Positions 49,312 to 57,529 of a DNA stretch of 64,000 nt are shown here, one piece after another. The DNA is from Streptomyces tirandamycinicus (GTDB lineage: Bacteria > Actinomycetota > Actinomycetes > Streptomycetales > Streptomycetaceae). Numbering within the stretch: the stretch's first letter is position 1; every line of letters starts with the position of its first letter. Both the position numbers and the translations under genes were made by a program. The stretch covers positions 434,001-498,000 of the forward strand of contig NZ_CP029188.1 in assembly GCF_003097515.1 (NCBI RefSeq). Reading direction: 5' to 3'. Below the pieces are notes generated by a model. That model was not told the origin of the DNA, did not search any database, and worked only from the letters and a program-made list of their open reading frames with translations.

Positions 49312-49859
49312 GGGGCGACGGCCTCGATGTGGTCGGCGACGGCGACCACGAGGAGGCGGGTGCCGGGACGGGTGGCGCGCCAGCGGTGGAGCACACCGCC
49401 GGACAGGAAGAGCGTGTCGCCCTTCTCCAGCCGGTGGGCGCGTCCCTCGGCCTCGACCTCGGCGGCCCCGTCGGCCACGTACATCAGCTCGTCGTTGCGG
49501 TGCTGGTGCTCGCCCCCGGCGTCCTGCTCGCCGGTGAACTCCACGGCGTGGAGCTGGTGGTGACCGCGCACCAGATGGCGCACGCCCGGCCGGGCGGCGA
49601 GGGTGGCGTCGTCCGCCCGGACGACGTCGACGACCCGGCAGGAGTCGGCGGCGGCGAGCAGTTCGGCGGCGGTGGTCTCCAGCGCGTCCGCGACGCGGTG
49701 GAGCGAGCGCATGCTGGGCCGTGCCCGTTCGTTCTCGATCTGGCTGAGGAAGGGCACGGACAGGCCGCTGCGCCCCGCGACGGCGGCGAGCGTGAGATCC
49801 AGGGCCCGGCGCCTTCGGCGGACGGCGGAGCCGACACGGAGCGCTTCCTTGTCTCCCAT
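49308..49859 (-). CDS. XRE-family regulator with C-terminal cupin
   Basis: 183 residues from ATG 49859. Residues about 8-62 form the XRE helix-turn-helix (LRVGSAVRRRRRALDLTLAA, RSGLSVPFLSQIENERARPS) and about 105-175 a cupin barrel (GEHQHRNDELMYVADGAAEV, HRLEKGDTLFLSGGVLHRW) with the histidine/glutamate metal-binding pattern. Such proteins sense small molecules through the cupin. It is translationally coupled by GTGA to the metal-receptor protein, so one may inform the other. A GGAGGG element precedes the start. Confidence 0.92.
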   Translation of the reverse strand: MGDKEALRVGSAVRRRRRALDLTLAAVAGRSGLSVPFLSQIENERARPSMRSLHRVADALETTAAELLAAADSCRVVDVVRADDATLAARPGVRHLVRGHHQLHAVEFTGEQDAGGEHQHRNDELMYVADGAAEVEAEGRAHRLEKGDTLFLSGGVLHRWRATRPGTRLLVVAVADHIEAVAP

Positions 49860-49954
49860 GGCTGAGGTCCCTCCCTCCTCTCTGTACCTTACGCACGTTC
49901 CGGCCCGCGCAACCCATCGTCGCCCCGTGACAGCGGTCGGGGCCGCGCCGCACG

Positions 49955-49997
49955 ACGGTGAGGGCCCCGCCACGTTATGTGACGGGGCCCTCACCGT
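49955..49997 (-). terminator. Very strong terminator of the Opu operon
   Basis: ACGGTGAGGGCCCCG (49955-49969) pairs over 15 perfect bp with CGGGGCCCTCACCGT (49983-49997); three further pairs close a GTTAT loop. It starts 28 nt past the permease stop and isolates the operon from the XRE gene. Confidence 0.92.
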
Positions 49998-50024
49998 GTG
50001 GGGGATTCGGCCGGTCCGGTGCGG

Positions 50025-51845
50025 CTACGAGCCGTTCGACGCCTTCCCGGGGACCGGTGTCCATGCGTCGGCGAGGCCGGGGTTCTCCTTCAGCCAGGCG
50101 CGGACGGCGTCCTGCTCCTTGCCCTTGCCCGTCTCCTGGATCTTCGCCTCCAGGCCGGTGAGCTGGTCCTCGGTCATCTTGAAGTCCTGGAGCCACTTGC
50201 CGACCCGGGGGTTCTCCTCGGAGAAGCCCTTGCGGGCCAGGGTGTGGATGCCGTCGCCCTTGCCCCAGCTGCCCTTGGGGTCCTCGAGCTTCTTCAGGTC
50301 GTAGGTGCTGTAGGCCCAGTGCGGCGACCACAGGGTGGTGACGACGGGCTCCTTCTTGTCGTACGCCCGCTTCAGCTCGGCGAGCATGCCGGGGGTGGAG
50401 CCGTCGACGACGTCGTACTCGCCCTCCAGGCCGTACTCCTTGAGGACCTTGTCCTTGAGCAGCCCCATCATTCCGGCGCTCGGCTCGATGCCGACGATGC
50501 GGCCCTTGAACTGGCCGGCCTTGCCCTTCAGGTCGTCCAGGGAGTCGACGCCCTTGACGTACGAGGGCACCGACAGCTCCAGGGAGGTCGGGCCGTACCA
50601 GGAGCCCTTGTCCTCCAGCTTGTCGCGGTACTTGTCCCAGTACTGGGCGTGGGTGACCGGGAGCCAGGAGTCCGTCTGGAAGTCGATCTGCCCGCCGGCG
50701 AGACCGGTGTAGAGCGAGCCGGCCTCCAGCTGCCTGGCCTCGACCTCGAAGCCGCGGCGCTCCAGCAGCTCCTTCCAGAGGAAGGTGGAGGCGATGCCCT
50801 CGTCCCACGGGATGTAGCCCACGGAGATCTTCTTGCCCCGGCCGATGTCGCCGGCGCCGCCGGCCCCGGCGGGCGTGGCGCCGCCGAACACGCCCATGCC
50901 GCCCGCGACGAGCGCGAGGACCACGGCACCGGCCAGGGCGACCACGGGCTGGGGGCGGTGGTTCCAGATCCTCGGCCCGCTGGCCGCGGTCCTGGCCCGC
51001 GCCAGGGCCCGGCGCCCGAGGGGTGAGACCTGGCGGCCCAGCGCGCCGGTCATCCGGTCCAGGTACATGGCGAGGATGACGATGGAGACGCCCGCCTCGA
51101 AGCCGAGCCCGATGTCGACGTTGCCGATGGCGCGGTAGACGGCGCCGCCGAGACCGCCGCCGCCGACCATGCCGGCGATGACCACCATGGACAGGCCCAG
51201 CATGATCACCTGGTTGACACCGGCCATGATCGTGGGCAGGGCGAGCGGCAGCTGCACGCGGACCAGCGTGTCGCGCGGCGTGGTGCCGAACGCCTCCGCG
51301 GCCTCCACCAGCTCCTTGTCGACTTGGCGGATGCCGAGCTCGGTCATCCGCACACCCGGCGGCAGCGCGAAGACGATGGTGGCGATGATGCCGGGGACGA
51401 CGCCGACGCCGAAGAAGATGATGCCGGGGATCAGGTAGACCATGGCCGGCATGGTCTGCATGAAGTCCAGGACCGGGCGGATCACGGCGCTGACGGTCTT
51501 GGAGCGCGACGCCCAGATGCCCAGGGGCACCGCGATCAGCAGGGTGACGACGGTGGCGACGAGCACCAGCGAGAGGGTCGACATGGCGTCGTCCCACAGC
51601 TCGACGGAGTCGATCACCGCGAAGCCGGCGAAGGCCAGGCCGCCCGCGAGCAGGCCGCGCAGCCACCAGGCCGCGACGGCGAGGATGCCCGCGAAGAGCA
51701 GCGGCTCGGGTGCGGACAGCGCCGCGTCGATGCCGTCGTACATGCCGGTGACGGCCGCGCTGACGGCGTCGAACAGCCAGGAGAGGCGGGACTGGAGCCA
51801 GTCGACGCCGCCGTCGACCCAGTCGCCGAGGGGAAGCCTAGGCAC
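50025..51845 (-). CDS. Glycine betaine/proline ABC transporter, permease fused to substrate-binding domain
   Basis: 606 residues from GTG 51845, nine nt after AGGAGG and overlapping the ATPase stop; a GTG at 51851 is too close to the ribosome site. An OpuAB/ProW-like permease with six or so helices (LVATVVTLLIAVPLGIWASR, the EAA loop ELVEAAEAFGTTPRDTLVRV, GLSMVVIAGMVGGGGLGGAV) is joined, after an extra membrane helix, to an OpuAC domain (KISVGYIPWDEGIASTFLW, QIDFQTDSWLPVTHAQYW, LWSPHWAYSTYDLKKLEDPK) with tryptophans that could form the betaine aromatic cage. The receptor is thus tethered outside the membrane. Confidence 0.93.
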   Translation of the reverse strand: MPRLPLGDWVDGGVDWLQSRLSWLFDAVSAAVTGMYDGIDAALSAPEPLLFAGILAVAAWWLRGLLAGGLAFAGFAVIDSVELWDDAMSTLSLVLVATVVTLLIAVPLGIWASRSKTVSAVIRPVLDFMQTMPAMVYLIPGIIFFGVGVVPGIIATIVFALPPGVRMTELGIRQVDKELVEAAEAFGTTPRDTLVRVQLPLALPTIMAGVNQVIMLGLSMVVIAGMVGGGGLGGAVYRAIGNVDIGLGFEAGVSIVILAMYLDRMTGALGRQVSPLGRRALARARTAASGPRIWNHRPQPVVALAGAVVLALVAGGMGVFGGATPAGAGGAGDIGRGKKISVGYIPWDEGIASTFLWKELLERRGFEVEARQLEAGSLYTGLAGGQIDFQTDSWLPVTHAQYWDKYRDKLEDKGSWYGPTSLELSVPSYVKGVDSLDDLKGKAGQFKGRIVGIEPSAGMMGLLKDKVLKEYGLEGEYDVVDGSTPGMLAELKRAYDKKEPVVTTLWSPHWAYSTYDLKKLEDPKGSWGKGDGIHTLARKGFSEENPRVGKWLQDFKMTEDQLTGLEAKIQETGKGKEQDAVRAWLKENPGLADAWTPVPGKASNGS

Positions 51846-52938
51846 TCGCACGCACCTCCTTCTGCTGCGGCAGGCGGCGGACCGGTGCGCCGCAGGGCAC
51901 CGGCTCGGCCCGCTCGTCGCCGACGAGGCCGACGAGGCCGACGAGCCGGGACTGCGGAACGACGCCGACCACGTCGCCGGAGTCCTCCTTGACGGCCACC
52001 GGATGCGGAACGCGCGCGCTCACGGCGCACACGTCCGCGACGAGGGTGTCGGGCGTGACGGTCTCGCAGCCGCACCCGCCGGCGCCGGTGCTCAGCGGCT
52101 CGGTCATGACGGCGGACGCCGTCAGCACCCGGGAGCGGTCCACGTCCTGGATGAACGACGCCACATAGTCGTCGGCCGGCCGGACCAGGATGTCCTCGGC
52201 GGTGCCGAGCTGGACGATCCGCCCGTCGCGCATCACGGCGATGCGGTCGCCCAGGCGCATGGCCTCGTTGAGGTCGTGGGTGATGAAGACGATGGTCTTC
52301 TTCAGCCGCTTCTGGAGCTCGAGCAGCTGGTCCTGCATGTCGCGGCGGATGAGCGGGTCGAGGGCGCTGAAGGACTCGTCCATCAGCAGCAGGTCCGCGT
52401 CCGTGGCCAGGGCGCGGGCGAGACCCACGCGCTGCTGCATACCGCCGGACAGCTCGTCCGGCCAGGACTGCTCCCACCCGGCGAGACCGGCGAGCTCCAG
52501 GGCCTCGGCCGCACGGCGCTCGCGCTCGGCGCGGGCGACGCCCTGGACCTCCAGGCCGTAGGCGGCGTTCTCCAGCACGCTGCGGTGGGGGAACAGCGCG
52601 AAGTGCTGGAAGACCATGCTGATCCTGTGGGCGCGCACCTCGCGGAGCCCGCGGGCACCGAGGGCGGTCAGGTCCCGGCCGTCGAAGAGGACGCGTCCGG
52701 CGGTCGGCTCCAGCAGTCCGTTGAGCATGCGCAGCAGCGTGGACTTGCCGGACCCGGACAGACCCATGACGACGAAGATCTGACCCGGCTCGACGGAGAA
52801 GGAGGCGTCGATCACCGCCGCCGTCGTTCCCTCGGCGCGGAGCTCGTCGCGGCCGGAGCCGCTTCCGAGCCTGCGCACCGCCTCGTCGGGTCGTCTGCCG
52901 AACACCTTGTACAGGTGCTCCGCCTGGAGCCTGGACAC
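51838..52938 (-). CDS. Glycine betaine/proline ABC transporter ATP-binding protein with CBS region
   Basis: 366 residues. GTG 52938 is preferred over GTG 52944, which abuts the GAGG ribosome site. All ATPase motifs are intact: Walker A GLSGSGKST, Q-loop FQHFALFPH, signature LSGGMQQRVGLARAL, Walker B LLLMDESFSALDP and switch ITHDLNEAMRLGD. The last 110 residues resemble a CBS pair (SRVLTASAVMTEPLS, DTLVADVCAVSARVPHPVAV), which in OpuA gates transport with ionic strength; this copy carries an odd GGCGC cluster. Osmoprotectant uptake under salt stress is the expected role. Confidence 0.93.
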   Translation of the reverse strand: MSRLQAEHLYKVFGRRPDEAVRRLGSGSGRDELRAEGTTAAVIDASFSVEPGQIFVVMGLSGSGKSTLLRMLNGLLEPTAGRVLFDGRDLTALGARGLREVRAHRISMVFQHFALFPHRSVLENAAYGLEVQGVARAERERRAAEALELAGLAGWEQSWPDELSGGMQQRVGLARALATDADLLLMDESFSALDPLIRRDMQDQLLELQKRLKKTIVFITHDLNEAMRLGDRIAVMRDGRIVQLGTAEDILVRPADDYVASFIQDVDRSRVLTASAVMTEPLSTGAGGCGCETVTPDTLVADVCAVSARVPHPVAVKEDSGDVVGVVPQSRLVGLVGLVGDERAEPVPCGAPVRRLPQQKEVRASA

Positions 52939-53325
52939 ATACACCTCACGCGTCGAACCGGGAAACGGCCCGCCTCCCCCGCCGGCGGGCCGTGGAGCGG
53001 GCGGGCTCTTCCCGCCTCCCCGCGTCGTCTCCGCTCGAGGGCACGCCGGGTCCGCTCCGGCGCCGCGCCTGCCCCGGCCTTCGCGAGGGCAAACACGACA
53101 GTGATCCAGTTCACGGGCCGGCCGGGCGGTCGGTCACGGGCGGCCCGGCGGTCCGGCGGCCGGCCGGAGCCGCGCGGCACCCGTCCGCGGAGGGCCGTGG
53201 CGCACGCCGGGCGGCGCGCCCGCGCGCACAGGGTGCCTGGGTGCAGGGCCCCTGGTTCAGGGCCCCTGGGTGCGGTGCGCCCGGCGCCGGGGCGTTGTCG
53301 GCGGCGTACGGCATGATTGCGGACT
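52939..53325. other. 387-nt divergent spacer between the Opu operon and the exonuclease
   Basis: No supported gene. It should contain both divergent promoters. The only distinct structure is a direct repeat of the near-palindrome CAGGGCCCCTGG at 53244-53255 and 53258-53269. Confidence 0.55.
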
Positions 53326-54261
53326 GTGACGCGACGCCTGATGCTCCTCGACACCGCCTCTCTGTACTTCCGCGCCTACTACGGGGTGCCGGACTCCGTG
53401 CGCGCCCCCGACGGCACGCCCGTCAACGCCGTCCGCGGACTCCTGGAGTTCATCACCCGGCTGGTCCAGGACCACCGCCCGGACGAGCTGGTGGCCTGCA
53501 TGGACGCGGACTGGCGGCCGCACTGGCGGGTCGAGCTGATCCCCTCGTACAAGGCCCACCGGGTGGCGGTGGAGACCGTGGCGGGGCCGGACGAGGAGGA
53601 GGTCCCGGACACCCTTTCGCCACAGGTCCCCGTCATCGAGGAGATGCTGGACGCCTTCGGCATCGCCCGGGTCGGCGTCGCGGGGTACGAGGCGGACGAC
53701 GTGATCGGCACGCTCGCGGCGCGGGCGACGGGCCCGGTCGACATCGTCAGCGGCGACCGCGACCTGTACCAGCTCGTGGACGACGCCCGCGGGATCCGCG
53801 TGCTCTACCCGCTGAAGGGCGTCGGCATGATGCAGGCGACCGACGAGGCGGTGCTGCGGGAGAAGTACGGTGTGGACGGCCCGGGTTACGCCGACCTGGC
53901 CCTGCTGCGCGGCGACCCGAGCGACGGGCTGCCCGGGGTGCCGGGCATCGGTGAGAAGACGGCGGCGAAGCTGCTGGCCGCGCACGGGGACCTGGCCGGG
54001 ATCATGGCCGCGGTGGACGACCCGGCGTCCGGGCTGACGCCGGCCCAGCGCAGGCGGCTGGACGAGGCGCGGCCCTACCTGGCGGTCGCCCCGAAGGTGG
54101 TCCGGGTCGCGGACGACGTGCCGCTGCCCCGCTTCGACCCGGCCCTGCCGAGGGAGGCACGCGACCCGGCCGGGCTCGACGAGCTCGCCGCGCGCTGGGG
54201 TCTGGGCAGGGTGGTGGGCCGGCTGCGGACCGAGCTGGCGGGCACGAATCCCCCGCACTGA
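53326..54261 (+). CDS. 5'-3' exonuclease (PolI N-terminal domain type)
   Basis: 311 residues from GTG 53326; a TTG nine nt upstream is less likely. A stand-alone FEN/PIN-like nuclease: LMLLDTASLYFRAYYGVP with the first metal aspartate, ACMDADWRPHWR, the helical arch, YEADDVIGTLAA, DIVSGDRDLYQLVDD and the H3TH motif GDPSDGLPGVPGIGEKTAAK. It would remove RNA primers or flaps during replication and repair, as a back-up to PolA. Well conserved in streptomycetes. The iron-box region of the next gene begins right at its stop codon. Confidence 0.92.
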   Translation: MTRRLMLLDTASLYFRAYYGVPDSVRAPDGTPVNAVRGLLEFITRLVQDHRPDELVACMDADWRPHWRVELIPSYKAHRVAVETVAGPDEEEVPDTLSPQVPVIEEMLDAFGIARVGVAGYEADDVIGTLAARATGPVDIVSGDRDLYQLVDDARGIRVLYPLKGVGMMQATDEAVLREKYGVDGPGYADLALLRGDPSDGLPGVPGIGEKTAAKLLAAHGDLAGIMAAVDDPASGLTPAQRRRLDEARPYLAVAPKVVRVADDVPLPRFDPALPREARDPAGLDELAARWGLGRVVGRLRTELAGTNPPH

Positions 54262-54269
54262 GGTGTTAA

Positions 54270-54285
54270 CTTAGGCAAGCCTAAG
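54270..54285. promoter_or_regulatory. Iron box (DmdR/DtxR-type operator)
   Basis: CTTAGGC-AA-GCCTAAG is a perfect inverted repeat matching the TTAGG...CCTAA core of DtxR-family operators, 24 nt before the siderophore-interacting protein start. Iron-dependent repression is expected. Confidence 0.85.
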
Positions 54286-54308
54286 CATCTACGTCAGGGG
54301 AGACCGCC

Positions 54309-55145
54309 GTGGCAGAGACAGCCGCCCGCAGGGCACCGCAGGTCCACGAGGCGCGGGTGCTGCGCGCGGAACGGATCACGCCGCACATGGTCCGTCTCGT
54401 CCTCGGTGGTGAGGGACTGGCCTCGTTCGCCCTGGAGGGGTTCACCGACCACTATGTGAAGGTCGTCTTCCCGGTGCCCGGTGTGCCCTACCCCGAGCCG
54501 TTCGACATGGCCCGGATCCGCGAGGAGTTCCCACGCGACCGGTGGCCGAGCAATCGGACGTACACCGTCCGCTCCTGGGACGCCGTCCACCGCGAGCTCG
54601 TCATCGACTTCGTGGTCCACGGCGACGAGGGCCTCGCCGGGCCGTGGGCGGCCCGGGTGCAGCCCGGCGAGACCGTGCGGCTGCTGGGCCCCGGCGGAGG
54701 CTACGCACCCGACCCGGCGGCGGACTGGCACCTGCTCGCGGGGGACGAGAGCGCGCTCCCGGCCATCGCCGCCTCGCTGGAGCGGATGCCGGTGGGCGCG
54801 CGGGTCCATGCCTTCGTCGAGATCGCCGGCCCCGAGGAGGAGCAGAAGATCGCCACCCCGGACGGGGTCGCCGTCACCTGGCTGCACCGGGGCGCCCGTC
54901 CCGTCGGCGAGGCGCTGATCGCCGCGGTGCGCGAACTGGACTTCCCCGAGGGCGATGTGCACGCCTTCGTGCACGGCGAGGCGGGCGCGGTACGCGAACT
55001 GCGCCGCCACCTCCGGCTGGAGCGCGGCATCCCCCGGGAGCGGCTGTCGGTGTCCGGCTACTGGCGGCTGGGCAAGTCCGACGAGGCCTGGCGGGCCGTC
55101 AAGCGCGACTGGAACGCGGAAGTGGAGCGCGAGCAGGAGGCGTAG
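54309..55145 (+). CDS. Siderophore-interacting protein (FAD-dependent ferric-siderophore reductase)
   Basis: 278 residues from GTG 54309. A ViuB/YqjH-like flavoprotein: RAERITPHMVRLVLGGEGLA, DHYVKVVFPVPGV, FAD motif RTYTVRSWD, the FVVHGDEGLAGPWA strand, the nucleotide region LLAGDESALPAIAASLERMP and the terminal YWRLGKSDEAW. It releases iron from imported siderophores by reduction in the cytosol. It has its own iron box and no transport genes beside it, so the siderophore is encoded elsewhere. Confidence 0.95.
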   Translation: MAETAARRAPQVHEARVLRAERITPHMVRLVLGGEGLASFALEGFTDHYVKVVFPVPGVPYPEPFDMARIREEFPRDRWPSNRTYTVRSWDAVHRELVIDFVVHGDEGLAGPWAARVQPGETVRLLGPGGGYAPDPAADWHLLAGDESALPAIAASLERMPVGARVHAFVEIAGPEEEQKIATPDGVAVTWLHRGARPVGEALIAAVRELDFPEGDVHAFVHGEAGAVRELRRHLRLERGIPRERLSVSGYWRLGKSDEAWRAVKRDWNAEVEREQEA

Positions 55146-55648
55146 CGTCCGGGCGGACCGGACGAACCCGGTCCGGACGAACGCGGACCGGACGAACGCG
55201 TCGCGCCGGTCGCACGAGAGCGCCGGGCAGGTGCCGCCCCGGCCGCGGGGGACGTGCACCGGCGCCGTGCCCGGCGCCCCGGACCCCCGGCCCGGGTGAC
55301 GGGACCGCTCGCCACCCACCGATGCCGTCGCCCCGGCCGCTCCGCCTGCCGGGGCGCACGCTTGGAGGGCCTCCCCGTACCCGTGTCGCCGCCCCTCCCC
55401 CGAGCCCGGTCCCGAGCCCGGCCGCGGGCCCGGCCGCGGGCCCGTTTCCGCTGCTCACCGCCTCGACCCCGCCGCCGGTCCGGCCCGGGTGGGCGGTGTG
55501 GGTCCCGGTCGGGGCACAGGCGTGTAAAAAGTTCGGCGCGACGGCAGTCAAGACCCGTCTCCGCTCCGTATAGGGGAGGTGACACCCGCGGCGACGCAGG
55601 TCCGGGAAAGAGGGACCGGCCGGAGCGGGCCGCGGCGAGGGGAGAGCG
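55146..55648 (+). other. 503-nt region upstream of the sigma-factor gene
   Basis: No supported gene. The start has repeated CGGACCGGACGAACGCG-like units (55153-55202) and the middle repeats CCCGGTCCCGAGCCCGG-like blocks (about 55400-55445). The AT-richer stretch 55520-55575, ending in CGTATAGGGGAGG, is the probable promoter of the sigK operon. Confidence 0.6.
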
Positions 55649-56233
55649 GTGAAGGAAGCGATACACATCACAGGGGCACCATCGGCGGGGCCGGGGCTGG
55701 ACGAACTGCTCGTCCGGGTCGCGCGCGGCGATCAGCAGGCCTTCTCGCGTGTGTACGACGCGGTCTGCGGACCCGTACTCGGCGTCGTGCGCGGGGTGTT
55801 GCGCGATCCGGCACAGTCGGAGGAAGTCACCCAGGAGGTCCTGGTGGAGCTGTGGCGGACCGCCGCGCGCTACCAGCCGTCGCGCGGCTCCGCTCTCACC
55901 TGGACGCTGACCCTCGCCCACCGCCGCGCCGTGGACCGCGTACGCTCCGCGCAGGCCGCCGCCGAACGCGAGCGGAAGGCCGCCCGGCTCGGCGGCACAC
56001 CGGCGTTCGACGACGTCGTCGAACAGGTCGAGGCCCGGCTGGAACGGGAGCAGGTACGGCGCTGTCTGCGGACGCTGACCGAGCTCCAGCGCCAGTCGGT
56101 GACCCTGGCGTACTACCGCGGCCTCGCCTACCGGGAGGTCGCCGAACTGCTCGCGGTGCCACTGGGCACCGTGAAGACACGGATGCGCGACGGACTGATC
56201 CGCCTGCGCGACTGCCTGGGGGTGAACGCATGA
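55649..56233 (+). CDS. sigK: ECF sigma factor of the SigK type
   Basis: 194 residues from GTG 55649 after GAGGGGAG. Sigma region 2 is DELLVRVARGDQQAFSRVYD through VTQEVLVELWRTAARY, and region 4 is LTELQRQSVTLAYYRGLAYR followed by EVAELLAVPLGTVKTRMRDG. The pattern matches SigK/ECF19-like factors of actinobacteria, which are held by a membrane anti-sigma factor (RskA) and often respond to redox. No extra C-terminal domain. The stop overlaps the start of an unusual small frame, which in turn overlaps the anti-sigma gene. Confidence 0.92.
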   Translation: MKEAIHITGAPSAGPGLDELLVRVARGDQQAFSRVYDAVCGPVLGVVRGVLRDPAQSEEVTQEVLVELWRTAARYQPSRGSALTWTLTLAHRRAVDRVRSAQAAAERERKAARLGGTPAFDDVVEQVEARLEREQVRRCLRTLTELQRQSVTLAYYRGLAYREVAELLAVPLGTVKTRMRDGLIRLRDCLGVNA

Positions 56234-56475
56234 GCTGGGGGAAGGAGCGCCGCTCGGTGGAGGACGGCTGCCGGAAGCCCGTCGACCGGCCCTGGCCGGG
56301 GAGTGCTCCCGCAGCGGACCGGGCGCCCGCGACCGGGCGTGGCCGTCGCGGTCCGCGGCGGCCTTCGCCCGGCGCGGGCCACCGGCCGTGCACCCGGCGG
56401 GGCCGGGAGGCCGCGGCCCTGACCGCGACGGCTGCGACGGCTGCGACGGCTGCGGAACGGACGGTCCTGCGATGA
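56230..56475 (+). CDS. Small basic protein encoded between sigma factor and anti-sigma factor
   Basis: 81 residues. ATG 56230 overlaps the sigK stop (ATGA) and its own stop overlaps the anti-sigma start at 56472 (ATGA), so it bridges the two genes exactly. GGGGGAAGGAG just inside the frame is too late to serve it; translation would be coupled to sigK. It is very basic with low-complexity stretches (TGRGRRGPRRPSPGAG, then LTATAATAATAAERTV) and two cysteines. No recognised domain. Related operons usually have sigK and anti-sigma directly overlapping, so this is an insertion of about 238 nt. It could still be a chance frame. Confidence 0.5.
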   Translation: MSWGKERRSVEDGCRKPVDRPWPGSAPAADRAPATGRGRRGPRRPSPGAGHRPCTRRGREAAALTATAATAATAAERTVLR

Positions 56476-57284
56476 GCGCCGCCGCGAAGGGAGCGGGGCG
56501 GGACGCCGAACTGCACACGCTGACCGGCGCGTACGCCCTCAACGCGCTGGGCGACCGGGAACGCGCCCGGTTCGAGCGGCATCTGGCCGTGTGCCAGGCG
56601 TGTGCGCAGGAGGTACGGGAGCTGGGTGCGACGGCGGTACGGCTCGGCCTCGCCGCGACCGAGATCCCGCCGTCCGCGATGAAGTCCCAGGTGATGGCGC
56701 GGATCTCGGCCGTGCGCCAGGAGCCGCCCAAGGTCGCCGCGGCGGAGGCGGGCCGCATCCCGCCCCCGGTGCACAGGGCTCGCCCGGCCGGCCGGCGCAG
56801 GCTCGCCGGGTTCGTCCTCGCCGCGTGCGTCGCCGGGCTCGCGGCGCTGGGCGGGGTGGCGGTGGTGCAGCAGCGAGCCGCCGACGAGGCACGGGTCGAG
56901 GCCCGCGCGGCGGTCGAACTGGCGCAGCAGCACACCCAGGCGCTCGCGGACGTGCTCACCGCGCCCGATGTGCGCACGCGGAGCACGGCGCTCGGTCAGG
57001 GGGCGACCGGTACGGTCGCCTTCTCCCGCGAGCGGGATCGCGCCGTGTTCCTCGCGTCGGGCCTGCCGCGGCCGGACGACGGCCGGGTGTACCAGCTCTG
57101 GTTCGCGGACGACGGCACGATGCGCCCGGCCGGGCTGCTCGCGTCGACGGGCAGTGCGGAGGCGTTGCTCATGGACGGTGGCGTCGGCCGGGCGACGGGC
57201 ATGGGCATCACCGTCGAGCCGGCCGGCGGCTCCACCGCTCCCACCTCCGAGCCGCTGGGGCTGCTGAGCTTCTCGGCCAGGTAG
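56472..57284 (+). CDS. Anti-sigma factor (RskA type)
   Basis: 270 residues. The N-terminal anti-sigma domain is the expected zinc-finger-like helix set (AELHTLTGAYALNALGDRER, FERHLAVCQACAQEVREL) with the HxxxCxxC arrangement. After a polar linker there is one membrane helix (LAGFVLAACVAGLAALGGVA) and an extracytoplasmic RskA domain of about 140 residues (VFLASGLPRPDDGRVYQLWF, DDGTMRPAGLLASTGSAEAL). It would hold SigK inactive at the membrane until proteolysed. No obvious ribosome site precedes ATG 56472, so its level depends on translation of the overlapping upstream frame. Confidence 0.92.
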   Translation: MSAAAKGAGRDAELHTLTGAYALNALGDRERARFERHLAVCQACAQEVRELGATAVRLGLAATEIPPSAMKSQVMARISAVRQEPPKVAAAEAGRIPPPVHRARPAGRRRLAGFVLAACVAGLAALGGVAVVQQRAADEARVEARAAVELAQQHTQALADVLTAPDVRTRSTALGQGATGTVAFSRERDRAVFLASGLPRPDDGRVYQLWFADDGTMRPAGLLASTGSAEALLMDGGVGRATGMGITVEPAGGSTAPTSEPLGLLSFSAR

Positions 57285-57529
57285 GGGCCCGGCACGGCGG
57301 CTTGGGTTCCAGCGGTCCTCGCCGCTCGTGCGAACGGCCGGGGCGGCCGGGTCCGGGCACGGGCGGGCCGGACAGCATGCGTACGCCGGCCGGGACGGGG
57401 GCGCGCTCCGGCCGTGCCCGGGGCCGGCCCACCGGGCCGCCGGCCCGCCGGGCCGCCGGTGGCTGCGGGTCCACGGGCAGCTGGTGCGCGTGGCCCTCGG
57501 ACGGGTGGCGTGCCGGACCGCCCCGGCGG

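Noticed and set aside
55146..55648. Coding sequence between the siderophore-interacting protein and sigK
   Set aside because: Frames here consist of repeated Pro/Arg/Gly blocks on both strands with no start signals. The AT-richer end looks like a promoter.
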